13,515 nucleotides of DNA from JBQTIU01 sp052387815 (lineage in GTDB: Bacteria > Pseudomonadota > Alphaproteobacteria > CACIAM-22H2). The position numbers and the translations under genes are program-made. The notes below the pieces were generated by a model, which made no database searches, was not told the origin of the DNA, and saw only the letters and a program-made list of their open reading frames with translations. Every line of letters begins with the position of its first letter. The first letter of the stretch is position 1. The stretch spans positions 1-13,515 of the forward strand of contig JBQTIU010000091.1 of assembly GCA_052387815.1 (NCBI GenBank), in the 5' to 3' direction. Shown here piece after piece: positions 12,757 through 13,515 of the stretch.

Positions 12757-13515
12757 ATGGCCGACCCTCTGCGACAAGCCGTGGCGGTCGTCGTCAAGGG
12801 TTGGCCACGGCTGTCCGAGACCTTCATCGCCCAGGAGCTGGTGGCGCTCGAGCGCCGCGGGCTCGATCTGCGTCTCTATTCGCTGCGCCGGCCGACCGAT
12901 GCGCGCGTCCATGGGCTGGCGCGCGGCTTGCGGGCGCCCGTCGTCTACCTGCCCGAATACCTGTGGCGCGAGCCGTCGCGCGTGTGGCGCGCGTGGCGCC
13001 GCGCGCGCCGTCTTCCCGGTTATCGCCAGGCGCGGGCGCGATGGCTCGCCGACCTCAAGCGCGACCCCACGCCCAACCGCATTCGGCGCTTCGGCCAAGC
13101 CCTCGTGCTCGCCGTCGAAATGCCGCCGGAGGTCGGCCATCTTTACGCTCATTTCCTGCACACTCCGGCCTCGGTGGCGCGCTATGCCGCGCTCCTTAGC
13201 GCGCTCACCTTCAGCGTCTCGGCCCACGCCAAGGACATCTGGACCACGCCCGCGTGGGAGCTCGGCGAGAAGCTGGCCGAATGCCGCTGGGCCGTGACGT
13301 GCAGCCGCGCCGGGGCCGAGGCGCTGGGCGCGTTCGCGCGCGAGGGGCGCGTCTCGCTCGTCTACCACGGGCTCGACCTCGGCCGCTTCGCCGCGCCCGA
13401 GGCGGCGCGGCCACCGCGCGACGGATCCGACGCCGGCGATCCCGTCATCCTGCTGACGGTCGCCCGCGCCGTGCCGAAGAAGGGGCTGGACGACCTCATC
13501 GACGCGCTCGCGCGC
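12757..13515 (+). CDS. GT4-family glycosyltransferase, 5' part only (continues past the right edge)
   Basis: 253 codons remain open to the window edge. The N-terminal domain starts VAVVVKGWPRLSETFIAQEL (9-28), the opening seen in WcaL/EpsE-like GT4 glycosyltransferases that build exopolysaccharide. HLYAHFLHTPASVARY, then FSVSAHAKDIW (A156-K159-D160) and VTCSRAGAEAL are the standard blocks around the domain interface. VYHGLDLGRF (H204-G205) precedes the linker to the second domain, and LLTVARAVPKKGLDDLIDAL (~PKKG at 240-243) begins the nucleotide-sugar-binding half. The catalytic E(x)7E segment lies beyond the edge. The only ribosome-like sequence is GGGG two bases before the ATG. Confidence 0.9.
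   Translation, partial: MADPLRQAVAVVVKGWPRLSETFIAQELVALERRGLDLRLYSLRRPTDARVHGLARGLRAPVVYLPEYLWREPSRVWRAWRRARRLPGYRQARARWLADLKRDPTPNRIRRFGQALVLAVEMPPEVGHLYAHFLHTPASVARYAALLSALTFSVSAHAKDIWTTPAWELGEKLAECRWAVTCSRAGAEALGAFAREGRVSLVYHGLDLGRFAAPEAARPPRDGSDAGDPVILLTVARAVPKKGLDDLIDALAR

Noticed and set aside
1..13515. CRISPR arrays, tRNA or rRNA genes, prophage attachment sites
   Set aside because: No regularly spaced direct repeats, no cloverleaf with a T-arm consensus, and no rRNA-like conserved stretches were seen on either strand.

Overview
The window is high-GC DNA (about two thirds G+C by eye). Its gene repertoire fits an alphaproteobacterium, probably a Rhodospirillales-type one: a LolA-like protein near exonuclease III, a PuuD-like amidohydrolase, a COG4671-type glycosyltransferase and an IS1634-like transposase relic. 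The taxonomic call is inference only. No tRNA, rRNA or CRISPR array was seen.

Left part (1-3039): a broken transposase (minus strand, running off the left edge) abuts a molybdate transporter pair, modB-modC, which overlap and have no modA beside them. A hemolysin III/PAQR-type membrane protein follows behind its own TATAAT-like box.

Middle (3040-9415): lolA and a class I glutamine-amidotransferase-like hydrolase form a plus-strand pair. They are followed by about 170 bases of back-to-back hairpins ending in a strong intrinsic terminator, which I read as a candidate structured small RNA. Exonuclease III (xth) comes next and overlaps, tail to tail, a minus-strand three-gene operon that is transcribed in the order ABC transporter (880 aa), cyclic-nucleotide-binding protein, SAM methyltransferase. 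The ABC protein is the most unusual object in the window. Between its Q-loop and its signature position the nucleotide-binding domain carries about 350 residues in which a YN..ATL..N(L/I)LFG-type motif recurs three times. Its Walker A, signature, Walker B and H-loop positions are all degenerate.

Right part (9416-13515): a periplasmic PCu(A)C copper chaperone gene carries two compensating frameshifts over its metal-binding stretch. An AT-rich patch follows, then a COG4671-like glycosyltransferase. About 460 bases hold no recognisable gene. A Phd/VapC-type toxin-antitoxin pair comes next, with a near-perfect 12-bp inverted repeat over its promoter. The window ends inside a GT4-family glycosyltransferase, so the right end probably enters a surface-polysaccharide region into which the toxin-antitoxin pair has been placed.
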